Source: JAJACP01 sp964350245 | Lineage (GTDB): Bacteria > Chlamydiota > Chlamydiia > Chlamydiales > JAAKFR01 | Reading direction: 5' to 3' | NCBI GenBank assembly: GCA_964350245.1 | Contig: CAYGJC010000003.1 | Span: forward strand, 98,987-162,986 | DNA: 64,000 nt | In this document: one piece after another, positions 24,124 to 33,753 of the stretch | Layout: each line of letters opens with the position of its first letter | Numbering within the stretch: the stretch's first letter is position 1 | Made by a program: the position numbers and the translations under genes | Notes under the pieces: generated by a model | Database searches by the model: none | Told to the model about the DNA's origin: nothing | Seen by the model: the letters and a program-made list of their open reading frames with translations, nothing else

Positions 24124-27100
24124 CTACCCTAATCCCTGCCTATTGTAGACCTCATACATGAAGGCACGCCTCTCTTTGAATGCTCCCTGGACAGAAAATC
24201 CGTGGCACTGGCGAACGAGAACTCTTATTTCATTTTGCGAAAGCTCGAGTTTTTTTTCTTCATTTGCCAAGGCCGTTCTCAACTTCTTTTGAAGAGCACT
24301 CCGCGCTATGGGACGTGTAGTTGCCCTATTGAGTGGAAACATGAACGCAAACATCGTCTCTTCTAAATGCGTACGCTGTGCCTCAGACATTTCGGCTAGC
24401 AGCCTCTTCACAAACTCCCGATCAAGGGGTTGATCACCCAAAGCCTCAATTAGCGCTCTACACTCAGCCTTTCCCTCGCCCCGATCTACCTTCAATGCAG
24501 CTTGAAGACCAGCTTGAAGGTCAAGCACATTTCCCTTGTAATTTGCTCCCGCTGCATGATTGAGTTTGAGCATGAAAGTAGGCATCTCGTTTTCTAGTTT
24601 TTCACGATCAGCAGGATCCATCTGCCCCAAAACCTCTCTTACATAATGCGGATCAACGGGCTGATCTTCCATCGAATCAATGACTCCATGAAGTCGAGGC
24701 AACATAACGGCTAAATTATGGGATATAGCCTCCACTTCACGAACGATCTGTTCAAGCGCCTGGATTTTTGGCTCCAACTCAGCATACTTCTCGTTCAGTT
24801 TTCGCAGTTTATCTTGATGTAGGGCAAGCTCACGTCTGAGCTCCGAGCGGAGACGGACGTTGCCTGGCTGAGCTTCTAGTTGCCTTTCAAGCTCATGTAT
24901 TTTTCTTAGCTCTTGATTATACGCCTTAAACAAGGCTTGGATGTCTTTTATGTCTTTTTGCTTCATATTGTGGCGTGCGTAGAAGCCCGGAAGCATCCGG
25001 GCTAGAGGCGATCGGGTGCTGGTTAACACGTCCAAAAAGTGGTTATCCCAGCTCTGGGGCTGATTGCGCAGGTGAGAAGCCTCTGCTAACTTGCGTTGCA
25101 CCCGTTTAAGATCGGTAGCAAATTTTACCGGCGCGTTTGTTTCTATTGCCTCTAGATTTAACTGTTTAAAATTTTTCTCAAATTGCTCTTGAAGCTTGTT
25201 AACTTGGTCAATGTGCCGGTCAAATACACGGTTAAATTGCTCCTGAAGCAGCGCATTCTCAGGATCTTCAGCCAATCTGGCCTGTGCCAATAAGATCGGC
25301 TCCGCTTCCCGATGAAAGGCATTTAACCAGCTGTTTAGCGCCTTGAGATCTCTTTCAACCCGAGGAAAACTCTTGAGAATCGGATCAGGCCGATACGGAA
25401 TATAGAAGTGATGTCTTGCGTAGAGGCCATCCAAGAACTGGAGTCTCTCACCTAACAAAGAGATCACATCCTTGGCCGCAGCGTCCATATCTCTGCCCAT
25501 GCCCTCCAGCTCTACCCTCTCGGGGTCCTCAGGAACTTTTGAAAGAGATTGATTTGCAATAATATTTTTTAAATCATTTACGGCTAATTGGATCGCTGCC
25601 ACACGCTCACGTCCACCTAAACGATCCAGCTCTTGTTTGAGTTGTCTAATTTCCTTCTGTTGTTTTTGTGCAAGACGATCTAGCTGGGCACGTAGCTCAC
25701 GCTTAACACGGGGATCTTTTTCCATTTCGACTGCAAGTTCAGCTTCTTGAAGAGGCTGAATAAGCATGGCCAATCGATTATAGATCTCATCGATACGTAG
25801 AACGGTTTTCTGATCCAAAGAGCGCTTTTTTAGGATCTTTTTCCACTCAGCACCCCACACAGGGTGCGTCCGAATACCCCCGCGCACAAAAAAACCAGAG
25901 AACTGATGTTGGGCATCTGTCAAGCGATTGGGTAGAGGCCCTCCTTGCTCAGGAAGAAGAAAGAGCTCATGAAACGCTTCAGGATGAGTCAGGCCCTGGG
26001 ACGTGGCAAATGCAGTCAATGCCCGACGCACGCGTGCATCTCGAAGACGTCTCTCAAAAGGACGTGTACGTGCCAAAATGGATTCGAGTTTTGCATGCAG
26101 CCTTTGAGTTGCGTTATTTTGTTCTGTTTCAGCTTGGGCGTACTCTTTTTGATTCGCTAAATCAACGGCCTTTTGCATTTCAACACGCCAAACCTCATGA
26201 GCTTCTTGGAACTCCGGCAAAAAGCTAAATAAAGCAGCTGTCTCAAGATCAGAATAGCCCTCTCGACGCATCAGCGCAAAGAAAAGCTCTCGATTTTCCA
26301 TCAAAGCAGCTCTTTTTTCTATAGTACTAGTGGCGTCTCTGATTAACGTATTCAATTGATCCGAAAGAGGTTCAAAATGCAAAGCCTCCTTCAACTCGTA
26401 AGACATAACAACGCTTTGCTCTTGTCCAACAGCGGCTACAAAGGCCTGATGCAGCTGCATACGATCTAGATTCAAGGCAAAGGGACGCATTCCCGGAACC
26501 CGGTTATCTGCCACACGCTGAGGAATCACAAGCGCCTCCAATGCAGCATGGTAGGCAGGCATCAGCTGCTGCATTTTCTCCTCATAAAGAGCCTTACCTG
26601 CTTGCGTTTGACCCGCATCAAACAACTCTCTTACCTCTCCAAGCGCCTCAAACACAGCTTCTGATGCCTTCTCTAGCGCTTCTAATCTAATTTGATGAGC
26701 TTTTATCTCAGAGGAAGTAAATCCTTCCGATTCTAGCCAGGCCACAAACTCAGGATCTCGAAAAGCGCGGAGAGCATCATCTAACTCCAGCGCAAACTGA
26801 TTCTCTGGATCAGCCAAAGCTTGAACGTGCCTTTGACATGTTTCAACATGCCGAGCATCCTCTTGATAGGCATTATGCGCCTTTTCAATTTGATCCATTG
26901 CAGTTGCAAGAGCTTCCCGGTCACTTCCCTCTTTTAAACCTAAACTAAATAATTCGTTGGAGTATGCATACAGCTCATGCGGGTGATCTAGGTCGACCTC
27001 TTCTCCTCTCTCTCTTTTGTCAACTAAAGCTCCACAGTATCTCTGGTAACAAGCAGGCATGTGCGTAGCATAATATTCAACCGCTTCTTTTATTTTTCCC

Positions 27101-27606
27101 TCACGTTGGAGCTCGTTGACTTGGTCTAAAACGCCCTTTACCTCTTCACCCAGGTCTGCTAGCTTCTCACGTCGCCTAGCTGTTACTTCAATAACAAGAC
27201 CATCTTTGGCTTTCAGTGCAGGTTGCACTTCCACACGCTCTGCTGTTTTACTCAAATCTCCTACAACACCTGTGACCGCTGCCAGCGTCTTTTTGACAGC
27301 TCCCCGCTGCTTGGAAAAGGTGGCGTCATCCAATAAGTTGGTCCAACGCTGCCCACGTTTTAGGTAGATTCCGCTCTTCGTAATTTCCAGCGTTGCTCCT
27401 TCATTCAAAGCCTTTGTTACCTCTGCGTTCCCCCGCAGGGCTTCTAAGGCCTGCTTAACCATGGCCTGCTGCGTCTCATCTAGCTGTGGACTCTCCCACT
27501 GCTTTGTTCTCTTGTTAAAAACAGCAAATGAAACATCAAGACTTTTTTGAGCTCCTCCGACTCTTCGGATTTCTCCTGAATCTCCTGGAGGCTGGGCACT
27601 AGACAT
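24124..27606 (-). CDS. Very long coiled-coil protein with internal duplications
   Basis: I do not recognise this 1160-residue, largely helical, charged protein without signal peptide or membrane segment. The C-terminus has a tandem duplication of about 60 residues. Copy one (about 976-1038) has DQPVDPHYVREVLGQMD and FMLKLNHA; copy two (about 1053-1113) has DQPLDREFVKRLLAEMS and FMFPLNRA. A second, looser duplication shares LDGLYARHHF and LPGFYARHNM, each followed by a long coiled coil. A perfect TATAAT lies at 27640-27635 on the minus strand as a possible -10 box. Large soluble coiled-coil proteins of this kind in chlamydiae are often secreted effectors, but no evidence here proves that. Confidence 0.75.
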   Translation of the reverse strand: MSSAQPPGDSGEIRRVGGAQKSLDVSFAVFNKRTKQWESPQLDETQQAMVKQALEALRGNAEVTKALNEGATLEITKSGIYLKRGQRWTNLLDDATFSKQRGAVKKTLAAVTGVVGDLSKTAERVEVQPALKAKDGLVIEVTARRREKLADLGEEVKGVLDQVNELQREGKIKEAVEYYATHMPACYQRYCGALVDKRERGEEVDLDHPHELYAYSNELFSLGLKEGSDREALATAMDQIEKAHNAYQEDARHVETCQRHVQALADPENQFALELDDALRAFRDPEFVAWLESEGFTSSEIKAHQIRLEALEKASEAVFEALGEVRELFDAGQTQAGKALYEEKMQQLMPAYHAALEALVIPQRVADNRVPGMRPFALNLDRMQLHQAFVAAVGQEQSVVMSYELKEALHFEPLSDQLNTLIRDATSTIEKRAALMENRELFFALMRREGYSDLETAALFSFLPEFQEAHEVWRVEMQKAVDLANQKEYAQAETEQNNATQRLHAKLESILARTRPFERRLRDARVRRALTAFATSQGLTHPEAFHELFLLPEQGGPLPNRLTDAQHQFSGFFVRGGIRTHPVWGAEWKKILKKRSLDQKTVLRIDEIYNRLAMLIQPLQEAELAVEMEKDPRVKRELRAQLDRLAQKQQKEIRQLKQELDRLGGRERVAAIQLAVNDLKNIIANQSLSKVPEDPERVELEGMGRDMDAAAKDVISLLGERLQFLDGLYARHHFYIPYRPDPILKSFPRVERDLKALNSWLNAFHREAEPILLAQARLAEDPENALLQEQFNRVFDRHIDQVNKLQEQFEKNFKQLNLEAIETNAPVKFATDLKRVQRKLAEASHLRNQPQSWDNHFLDVLTSTRSPLARMLPGFYARHNMKQKDIKDIQALFKAYNQELRKIHELERQLEAQPGNVRLRSELRRELALHQDKLRKLNEKYAELEPKIQALEQIVREVEAISHNLAVMLPRLHGVIDSMEDQPVDPHYVREVLGQMDPADREKLENEMPTFMLKLNHAAGANYKGNVLDLQAGLQAALKVDRGEGKAECRALIEALGDQPLDREFVKRLLAEMSEAQRTHLEETMFAFMFPLNRATTRPIARSALQKKLRTALANEEKKLELSQNEIRVLVRQCHGFSVQGAFKERRAFMYEVYNRQGLG

Positions 27607-27734
27607 AAATAAACCAAAAAAATAATTTCATATAATTATATTTTAGTTTATTTAATGGTGATTTAAAACAATTTATTTAGATTAACTAGATTTAATAAAG
27701 AAAAAGGAGGCCCTACAGAGAGGAAAAGTGCCGC

Positions 27735-27763
27735 TTGCGTTTTTTTATGAACACCTTTACACT
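27735..27763 (+). promoter_or_regulatory. Candidate rpsA promoter
   Basis: TTGCGT at 27735-27740 and TACACT at 27758-27763 are 17 bases apart. Transcription from about 27770 would give a 33-base leader that includes the GGAG ribosome binding site before the ATG at 27803. The rest of the AT-rich interval from 27607 to 27734 shows no gene. Confidence 0.5.
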
Positions 27764-27802
27764 CATCTCCTTTACATATTCGGATTTTGGAGAAAACTTT
27801 AA

Positions 27803-29533
27803 ATGTCAAAAAACGCAGAATACACCTGGTCAGCAAAAAATATCCTTGATGATGTCGATTATCAAGAGTCTGATGCTGAGCTTTTTAAACAACTTCTTCA
27901 CGGTTCAAAAGCCAACGAAGAAGATCAAACAGTGAAGATGGCTCCCGGAACCATTCTCAAAGGTACAATCGTTGAAATCGGAAAGGATTATGTTGTTGTA
28001 GATGTAGGACTTAAATCCGAAGGCCTAGTTCCTGTCTCAGAGTTCTACGACACCTCAGAGCTCGCCTTAGATAATGAGGTAGAGGTCTACCTTGATCGTG
28101 CAGAAGACGAGAATGGCCAAATTGTGCTTTCTCGAGAGAAAGCCTCACGCCAAAGACAGTGGGAGCACATTCTGGAGCACTGTGAAGAAGGATCTATCGT
28201 TAAGGGTAAGATCATCCGTAAGGTGAAAGGTGGCTTGATGGTAGACATCGGCATGGAAGCCTTCCTCCCCGGCTCTCAAATCGATAATAAGCGCATTAAG
28301 AATTTGGATGAGTATCTAGGTAAAACCTGCGAATTTAAGATTCTTAAGATTAACATCGAAAGAAAAAATGTTGTCGTCTCTAGACGAGAGCTTCTCGAAG
28401 CAGAGCGAATCTCGAAAAAGGCTGAACTCCTTGAGGAAATCCAAGTGGGTGATGTCCGAAAAGGTCAGGTTAAAAACATCACTGATTTCGGTGTTTTCCT
28501 TGATCTAGATGGCATTGATGGCTTGCTACATATTACGGACATGACATGGAAGCGGATCAAACATCCTTCTGAGATGGTTGACCTTGGTGAAGAGCTTGAG
28601 GTGATGATCTTGAGCATCGACAAAGAAAAAGGTCGTGTGGCTCTTGGCTTGAAACAAAAAGAGCACAATCCGTGGGATGATATCGAAAAGAAATACCCAC
28701 CAGGTACACGAGTCAGCGGGAAAATTGTCAAGCTACTCCCCTACGGCGCTTTTATTGAGATTGAGCCCGGAATTGAGGGGCTGATTCACGTCTCTGAAAT
28801 GTCATGGGTGAAAAATGTAACCGATCCCAACGAAGTGGTCAATAAGGGCGATGAGGTCAATGCGATCGTTCTTTCTGTCCAAAAAGAGGAAGGAAAGATC
28901 TCTTTGGGAATTAAGCAAACCGAGCACAACCCTTGGGATGACATTGACCAAAAGTATCCGATTGAGTCCAGTGTCAAGGCTGAGGTAAAGAGCTTAACCA
29001 ACTACGGCGCCTTTGTTGAGCTAGAGCCGGGTATCGAGGGTTTGATCCACATCTCAGACATGAGCTGGATTAAAAAAGTCTCGCACCCCTCAGAGCTGTT
29101 TAAGAAAGGTGATCAGGTTGAGGCTGTCATCCTATCAGTGGATAAAGAGAGTAAGAAAATCACACTGGGCGTAAAACAGTTAAGCACAAATCCTTGGGAA
29201 CAAATTGAAAAAACGATTCCTGTTGGCACACTTGTCAAAGGAACCGTCACGAAAATCACAGCTTTTGGCGCTTTTGTAGAGTTAGACAATGGAATTGAAG
29301 GATTGATTCATGTGACAGAGCTTTCTGACCAAGCGTTTGCTAAGGTCGAAGATGTGATTGCTGTGGGTGATCCTGTTTCAGCAAAAGTGATTAAACTCGA
29401 TCCTGAGCATAAAAAAGTCTCTCTATCAGTTAAAGAATATCAAATTGAACATACGCAAGTGAATCATGATGATATTGTGATTGCTGGTGACGATGCTGAA
29501 GAGGAGAGTACTGCTGCCGAGGCGCGTGAGTGA
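27803..29533 (+). CDS. rpsA: 30S ribosomal protein S1
   Basis: A 576-residue six-domain S1 protein that holds mRNA at the 30S subunit during initiation. S1/OB domains start at about residues 50, 132, 217, 302, 389 and 474, with repeated hallmarks such as GVFLDLDGIDGLLHITDMTW, YGAFIEIEPGIEGLIHVSEM and FGAFVELDNGIEGLIHVTEL. The N-terminus is about 20 residues longer than E. coli S1. The start ATG is preceded by TTTTGGAG. It is followed by an attenuator-like hairpin pair and then nusA; the rpsA-nusA-infB order is as I recall it in Chlamydia. Confidence 0.97.
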   Translation: MSKNAEYTWSAKNILDDVDYQESDAELFKQLLHGSKANEEDQTVKMAPGTILKGTIVEIGKDYVVVDVGLKSEGLVPVSEFYDTSELALDNEVEVYLDRAEDENGQIVLSREKASRQRQWEHILEHCEEGSIVKGKIIRKVKGGLMVDIGMEAFLPGSQIDNKRIKNLDEYLGKTCEFKILKINIERKNVVVSRRELLEAERISKKAELLEEIQVGDVRKGQVKNITDFGVFLDLDGIDGLLHITDMTWKRIKHPSEMVDLGEELEVMILSIDKEKGRVALGLKQKEHNPWDDIEKKYPPGTRVSGKIVKLLPYGAFIEIEPGIEGLIHVSEMSWVKNVTDPNEVVNKGDEVNAIVLSVQKEEGKISLGIKQTEHNPWDDIDQKYPIESSVKAEVKSLTNYGAFVELEPGIEGLIHISDMSWIKKVSHPSELFKKGDQVEAVILSVDKESKKITLGVKQLSTNPWEQIEKTIPVGTLVKGTVTKITAFGAFVELDNGIEGLIHVTELSDQAFAKVEDVIAVGDPVSAKVIKLDPEHKKVSLSVKEYQIEHTQVNHDDIVIAGDDAEEESTAAEARE

Positions 29534-29571
29534 GGCTTGCCTCCGGTTAGGTAGCGTTTACCTCTGAACCG
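29532..29571 (+). promoter_or_regulatory. Possible anti-terminator hairpin between rpsA and nusA
   Basis: After a small GAGG/CCTC stem (29532-29543), CGGTT (29544-29548) can pair with AACCG (29567-29571) and GGTA (29550-29553) with TACC (29559-29562). The AACCG segment is also the first half of the terminator stem, so the two structures exclude each other, as in an attenuator. The terminator stem is much stronger. Confidence 0.45.
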
Positions 29572-29599
29572 AAGGAAACATACCTCCTTCGGTTTTTTT
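29567..29599 (+). terminator. Rho-independent terminator after rpsA
   Basis: AACCGAAGGA (29567-29576) and TCCTTCGGTT (29585-29594) form a perfect 10-bp stem with an eight-base loop, followed by a T-run to 29599. It lies only 28 bases before the nusA start, leaving no room for a separate promoter, so nusA and the genes after it probably depend on read-through. Confidence 0.92.
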
Positions 29600-29627
29600 A
29601 AGTTTTAAAAAGTGAGATGAAACCATA

Positions 29628-30902
29628 ATGAATAAAGATCTCGTAGCCATTTTTGAATACATGGAGCGTGAAAAGGGCATCAAGCGCGATGTGGTGATTA
29701 CTGCTATTGAAACAGCCCTAAGAGCTGCTGCCCGTAAAAGCATTAAAGAAGAAGCCAATGTTGCCGTTCAGATCAACCCGAAATCCGGCAATATCGAAGT
29801 TTTCTGCGAGAAAGAAATTGTCGACTCTGTTGAGCATCCAGCAAAAGAGATTTCCTTAACTGCAGCGCAAGAGCTCGATCCAGACTGCGAATTGGGGCAA
29901 TTTATCGATGTGCCTGTCACTCCTAAAAACTTTGGCCGAATTGCCGCGCAAACCGCGCGTCAAATCATCTCTCAAAAGCTACGTGGAGCCGAAAGAGATG
30001 TGATCTACGAGGAGTATCGTCATCGTGCCAATGAAATCATCTCAGGGGTTGTGAAACGGTTTGCCAGAGGCGCTAATCTTGTTGTGGACTTGGGCAAAGT
30101 CGAGGCGCTCCTTCCTGCACGTAATTATCCTAAGACAGAGAAATACAAAGTGGGCGATCGCATCTATGCCTTGTTACAAGGTGTGCAAGACTTAGAGAAC
30201 GGAGGTGCCGAGGTTATTTTATCGCGTAGTCATCCTGAGTTTGTCAGACAGCTTTTCCTGCAAGAGGTGCCGGAGTTAGACGATAACACAATTGAGATGG
30301 TCAAAATTGTACGCGACGCCGGTTACCGCACAAAGCTTACCGTGCGCTCTTCAGATTCTAGAGTGGACCCTGTAGGAGCGTGCGTCGGAATGCGAGGTAA
30401 TCGAGTGAAAAATGTCATCCGAGAACTCAACAATGAGAAAATTGACATTATTCCTTTCAGCACAGATCCGGTCGAGCTGCTTCAAAACATCCTCTCCCCT
30501 ATCGAAATCCGAAAAATCGGGGTGAACGAAGAAGAAAATGTCGTGGCCATCGTGGTAGATGATGCCGACTATGCGGCGGTCATCGGTAAGCGGGGGATGA
30601 ATGCCAGGCTGACTGGAGAATTAATTGGCTATGAGCTTGAAGTACAACGGATGAGCGAGTACAATAAGCTGCTTGAAATCCAGCGTTTCCAACTCGCGGA
30701 AAGTGACGATCCTGTATTGGATCAACCTCTAAAAATAGAGGGTATCAATAGGCTGATCGTAGAAAACTTAGTGCAAGCAGGTTTTGATACGATGAGGAAG
30801 GTCTTAGCGGCTAATGTCGATGCGCTCATCGATGTTCCGGGGATCAGTCTTGAAATGGCCTATAAAATTTTAGAAGAAGTGAGCAAAGCACGGAGTGAGT
30901 AA
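29628..30902 (+). CDS. nusA: Transcription termination/antitermination factor NusA
   Basis: A 424-residue RNA polymerase-binding factor. Order: N-terminal domain (1-130), S1 domain (about 135-200, GVVKRFARGANLVVDLGKVEALLP), two KH domains (about 230-345, with VGACVGMRGNRVKNVI and VIGKRGMNARLTGEL), and a single C-terminal helix-hairpin-helix region (DALIDVPGISLEMAYKIL). A four-codon frame ATG-AAA-CCA-TAA at 29617-29628 ends on the nusA start as TAATG. The terminator just upstream suggests that NusA could control its own operon. Confidence 0.96.
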   Translation: MNKDLVAIFEYMEREKGIKRDVVITAIETALRAAARKSIKEEANVAVQINPKSGNIEVFCEKEIVDSVEHPAKEISLTAAQELDPDCELGQFIDVPVTPKNFGRIAAQTARQIISQKLRGAERDVIYEEYRHRANEIISGVVKRFARGANLVVDLGKVEALLPARNYPKTEKYKVGDRIYALLQGVQDLENGGAEVILSRSHPEFVRQLFLQEVPELDDNTIEMVKIVRDAGYRTKLTVRSSDSRVDPVGACVGMRGNRVKNVIRELNNEKIDIIPFSTDPVELLQNILSPIEIRKIGVNEEENVVAIVVDDADYAAVIGKRGMNARLTGELIGYELEVQRMSEYNKLLEIQRFQLAESDDPVLDQPLKIEGINRLIVENLVQAGFDTMRKVLAANVDALIDVPGISLEMAYKILEEVSKARSE

Positions 30903-30904
30903 AC

Positions 30905-33382
30905 TTGGCTAAAAACCTTAAACTCAAAATCAAAAACACCCAACTTGCCAAAGCAGCCGGGCTTGATAAGCTCAAGGCAAAGCTTTCGGGCGAGTCGAAA
31001 AAAGAGAAAGAGGCCAAGCCGAAAGCGAAAAAAGCTAAGGAAAAGCCCCCTGAGGCTTCTCCTGAAACAGAAGAGCAGGCACCTCGTCGTATTCGGGCAA
31101 AATCAAAATCAGCTTTTGCCAAAGAGGAAGCGCCTCCTCCAGCTGAAGAGAAAACGGAAACCATTCCTCCTCCAGAAGAGCCTGAGCCTTTAGAAGAGGA
31201 GGTTGTCGAAGAAGCCCCTCCCCCAGTTGAGACAGCTGCAGAGAAGCCTGAAATCGTAGAAGAAAAAAAAGCTCCTCCTCAAACTCCTGTGGAAAAATTA
31301 GGGCCCACAGGAAGGCATATTAAGGATCTCCTACCTCCCAAACGTGAGCCTTCCCAAAAGAGTGAAACTGCTGCCGCTAAGGAAAAGCCTAAATCGACTC
31401 CGAATCGACCTCAAGAAACCACTTCTCCGGCAAAAAAAGGGAAGAAAGTACGCGATTTCAAAGATCTAAAACCGGCTAAACGTACAGCACCCAAATCCTT
31501 CGATTCGCGAGACCGAAAAGGTTTGTCTGAGCGAGACGATGGACGGTGGAGGAAAAAACGTCCCGCTAAATCACAATACCGCCGCACAGAAGAACAAGAG
31601 ATTATTCGTCCGACAGAGCTTTCGGTGCGTCTCCCCATTACTTTAAAAGACCTTGCATCGGCTATGAAGCTTAAAGTGGGCGAGATGATCCAAAAACTCT
31701 TTCTCCATGGCATGGCCTATACGTTAAACCAAGTGATTGAGGATGAAACGACCGCTCAGTTTATCGGCGCTGAATTTGGCTGTGAGATCACCGTCGACAC
31801 CTCTGAAGACGAGCGCATTCAAATCACCAGTCAATCTATCCGGGAAGAAATCGCACAAAGCCCTCCTGAAGACTTGGAGTACCGTCCTCCGGTTGTCGCT
31901 TTTATGGGTCACGTAGACCACGGAAAAACAAGTCTCATTGACACGATCCGTACCAGTAATATTGTAGCAGGTGAAGCAGGTGCAATCACGCAGCATATTG
32001 GCGCATTCCGCTGTAAAACAGCCGTAGGTGACCTCACGATTCTGGATACTCCCGGTCACGAAGCCTTTTCGGCTATGCGAGCCCGTGGAGCGGAGGTAAC
32101 CGACATTGTTGTGCTCGTCGTCGCCGGTGATGAGGGGTTGCGCGCCCAGACAACCGAGGCCATCCAGCATGCAAAAGAAGCGGGTGTGACCATTGTGGTT
32201 GCTATCAACAAGTGCGACAAGCCCAACTTCAATGCGGAAAATGTCTACCGTGAGCTCTCTGAAATTGAATTGCTTCCTGAAGCTTGGGGTGGAACGACGA
32301 TTACGGTCAACACCTCGGCTATAACCAAAGAAGGAATTCCGGAACTTTTAGAAATGTTAGCTCTTCAAGCGGAAGTTTTGGAACTCAAAGCCAATCCAAA
32401 AGCCAGAGCGCGTGGAACGGTTCTTGAATCCGAGCTCCATAAGGGTCTGGGCAATGTTACAACTGTTTTGATTCAAAATGGGACACTTAACCAGGGCGAT
32501 GCTCTTGTTTTTGAACGGGATTGGGGGCGTGTCAAAACCATGCATGACGAGCATGGAGCGTTGCTTAAACAGGCAACTCCCTCGACCCCTGTTGAAATTA
32601 CAGGACTTTCAGGACTCCCCTCTGCAGGTGATCCATTTATTGTTGTGAAGAGTGAAAAAGAGGCAAAACACATTGTTGAATCGCGTCAAATAGGCCGAGA
32701 ACAGCGCGCACTTCAACAAAGGCAGCTCCCAACGCTCGAGAAATTCTTACAAGACGGTGAGGGAGCCAAAAAGGTCTTAAAACTCATTCTTCGTGCGGAT
32801 GTTCAAGGATCTGCTGAGGCGCTTAAAACCTCTATTTTAAAAATCGAGTCTGACAAAGCCGAAGCAGACGTTATTTTCATGGGTGTAGGAGAGATTTCAG
32901 AATCTGATGTACAGCTTGCGGCTGCTTCTAACGCAATTATTTTTGGCTTCCATACCGCTATTGAGAGCCATGCCGAGCCCCTGATTAAAGAGCTTGGAGT
33001 GACAGTTCGTATGTTCGATGTCATCTATCATGCCATTGATGAGGTCAAAGCACTCATGCTCGGTCTACTCGATAAGATTGCTGAGGAAAAAGAGACAGGG
33101 ACAGCCCAGGTAAAAGCCACCTTCAAGTCATCGCAAATTGGAGTGATTGCCGGCTGTTTGATTTCTGATGGAATCATCAAGCGTAACCATCGTGTCCGTG
33201 TTTTGCGTGACGGGCAAGAAGTTTGGAAGGGGGCTATTGCCTCTATTAAGCGAGAGAAAGACGACGTCAAGGAGATCAAGAAAGGGTTTGAATGCGGAAT
33301 CGTACTGGATGGTTTCAATGACATTAAGGAAGAAGATGTGATTCAAGCCTTTGAAATTGTTTACCGATCACAAGAGCTATAA
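30905..33382 (+). CDS. infB: Translation initiation factor IF-2
   Basis: An 825-residue GTPase that brings initiator tRNA to the ribosome. It starts with TTG at 30905, two bases after nusA. A long Lys/Glu/Pro/Ala-rich low-complexity N-terminus runs to about 230. The G domain follows with G1 GHVDHGKTS, G3 DTPGHEAF and G4 NKCDKP. Domains II-IV follow to a C-terminus with initiator-tRNA binding features. The rare start codon may limit output relative to neighbours. Operon: nusA-infB-rbfA-truB-ribF. Confidence 0.97.
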   Translation: MAKNLKLKIKNTQLAKAAGLDKLKAKLSGESKKEKEAKPKAKKAKEKPPEASPETEEQAPRRIRAKSKSAFAKEEAPPPAEEKTETIPPPEEPEPLEEEVVEEAPPPVETAAEKPEIVEEKKAPPQTPVEKLGPTGRHIKDLLPPKREPSQKSETAAAKEKPKSTPNRPQETTSPAKKGKKVRDFKDLKPAKRTAPKSFDSRDRKGLSERDDGRWRKKRPAKSQYRRTEEQEIIRPTELSVRLPITLKDLASAMKLKVGEMIQKLFLHGMAYTLNQVIEDETTAQFIGAEFGCEITVDTSEDERIQITSQSIREEIAQSPPEDLEYRPPVVAFMGHVDHGKTSLIDTIRTSNIVAGEAGAITQHIGAFRCKTAVGDLTILDTPGHEAFSAMRARGAEVTDIVVLVVAGDEGLRAQTTEAIQHAKEAGVTIVVAINKCDKPNFNAENVYRELSEIELLPEAWGGTTITVNTSAITKEGIPELLEMLALQAEVLELKANPKARARGTVLESELHKGLGNVTTVLIQNGTLNQGDALVFERDWGRVKTMHDEHGALLKQATPSTPVEITGLSGLPSAGDPFIVVKSEKEAKHIVESRQIGREQRALQQRQLPTLEKFLQDGEGAKKVLKLILRADVQGSAEALKTSILKIESDKAEADVIFMGVGEISESDVQLAAASNAIIFGFHTAIESHAEPLIKELGVTVRMFDVIYHAIDEVKALMLGLLDKIAEEKETGTAQVKATFKSSQIGVIAGCLISDGIIKRNHRVRVLRDGQEVWKGAIASIKREKDDVKEIKKGFECGIVLDGFNDIKEEDVIQAFEIVYRSQEL

Positions 33383-33384
33383 AA

Positions 33385-33753
33385 ATGAGTGAGAGGCGCA
33401 TAGAGAAAATGAACTCGCTTCTCAAAGAAGTGATTTCGGATGTAATACGGACCGAGGTCAAAAATCCTCATCTACACGAGTTGATTACGATCACACATGT
33501 TGAGATCACAAAAGATCTTCGTCATGCTAAAGTCTATGTCAGTGTGATCGGAGAGGAAAAAGAGAAAAGTGAGGCCATGGGTGTACTCCGTTCTGCCGCT
33601 GGCTTCATCGCTGTTCAGGCTTCTAAACAAGTGACGATGCGCTACTTTCCGGAGCTGAAGTTTATTTTGGATGATTCGGTTGATCAGCAAATGCAAATTG
33701 ATAAGCTCCTATCGGATATCCAAGCAGAGCGGGAGTCACGTGAGCATGAATGA
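33385..33753 (+). CDS. rbfA: Ribosome-binding factor A
   Basis: A 122-residue single KH-like domain protein that acts in late maturation of the 30S subunit and 16S rRNA 5' end. The signature strand pattern is seen in LITITHVEITKDLRHAKVYV and the C-terminal FILDDSVDQQMQIDKLL. It starts two bases after the infB stop and overlaps truB by eight bases. Length is typical. Confidence 0.95.
   Translation: MSERRIEKMNSLLKEVISDVIRTEVKNPHLHELITITHVEITKDLRHAKVYVSVIGEEKEKSEAMGVLRSAAGFIAVQASKQVTMRYFPELKFILDDSVDQQMQIDKLLSDIQAERESREHE

Noticed and set aside
27703..27710. AAAGGAGG as ribosome binding site of a small gene before rpsA
   Set aside because: No start codon follows at usable distance; the nearest GTG is about 17 bases away and leads to a 24-codon frame without support.
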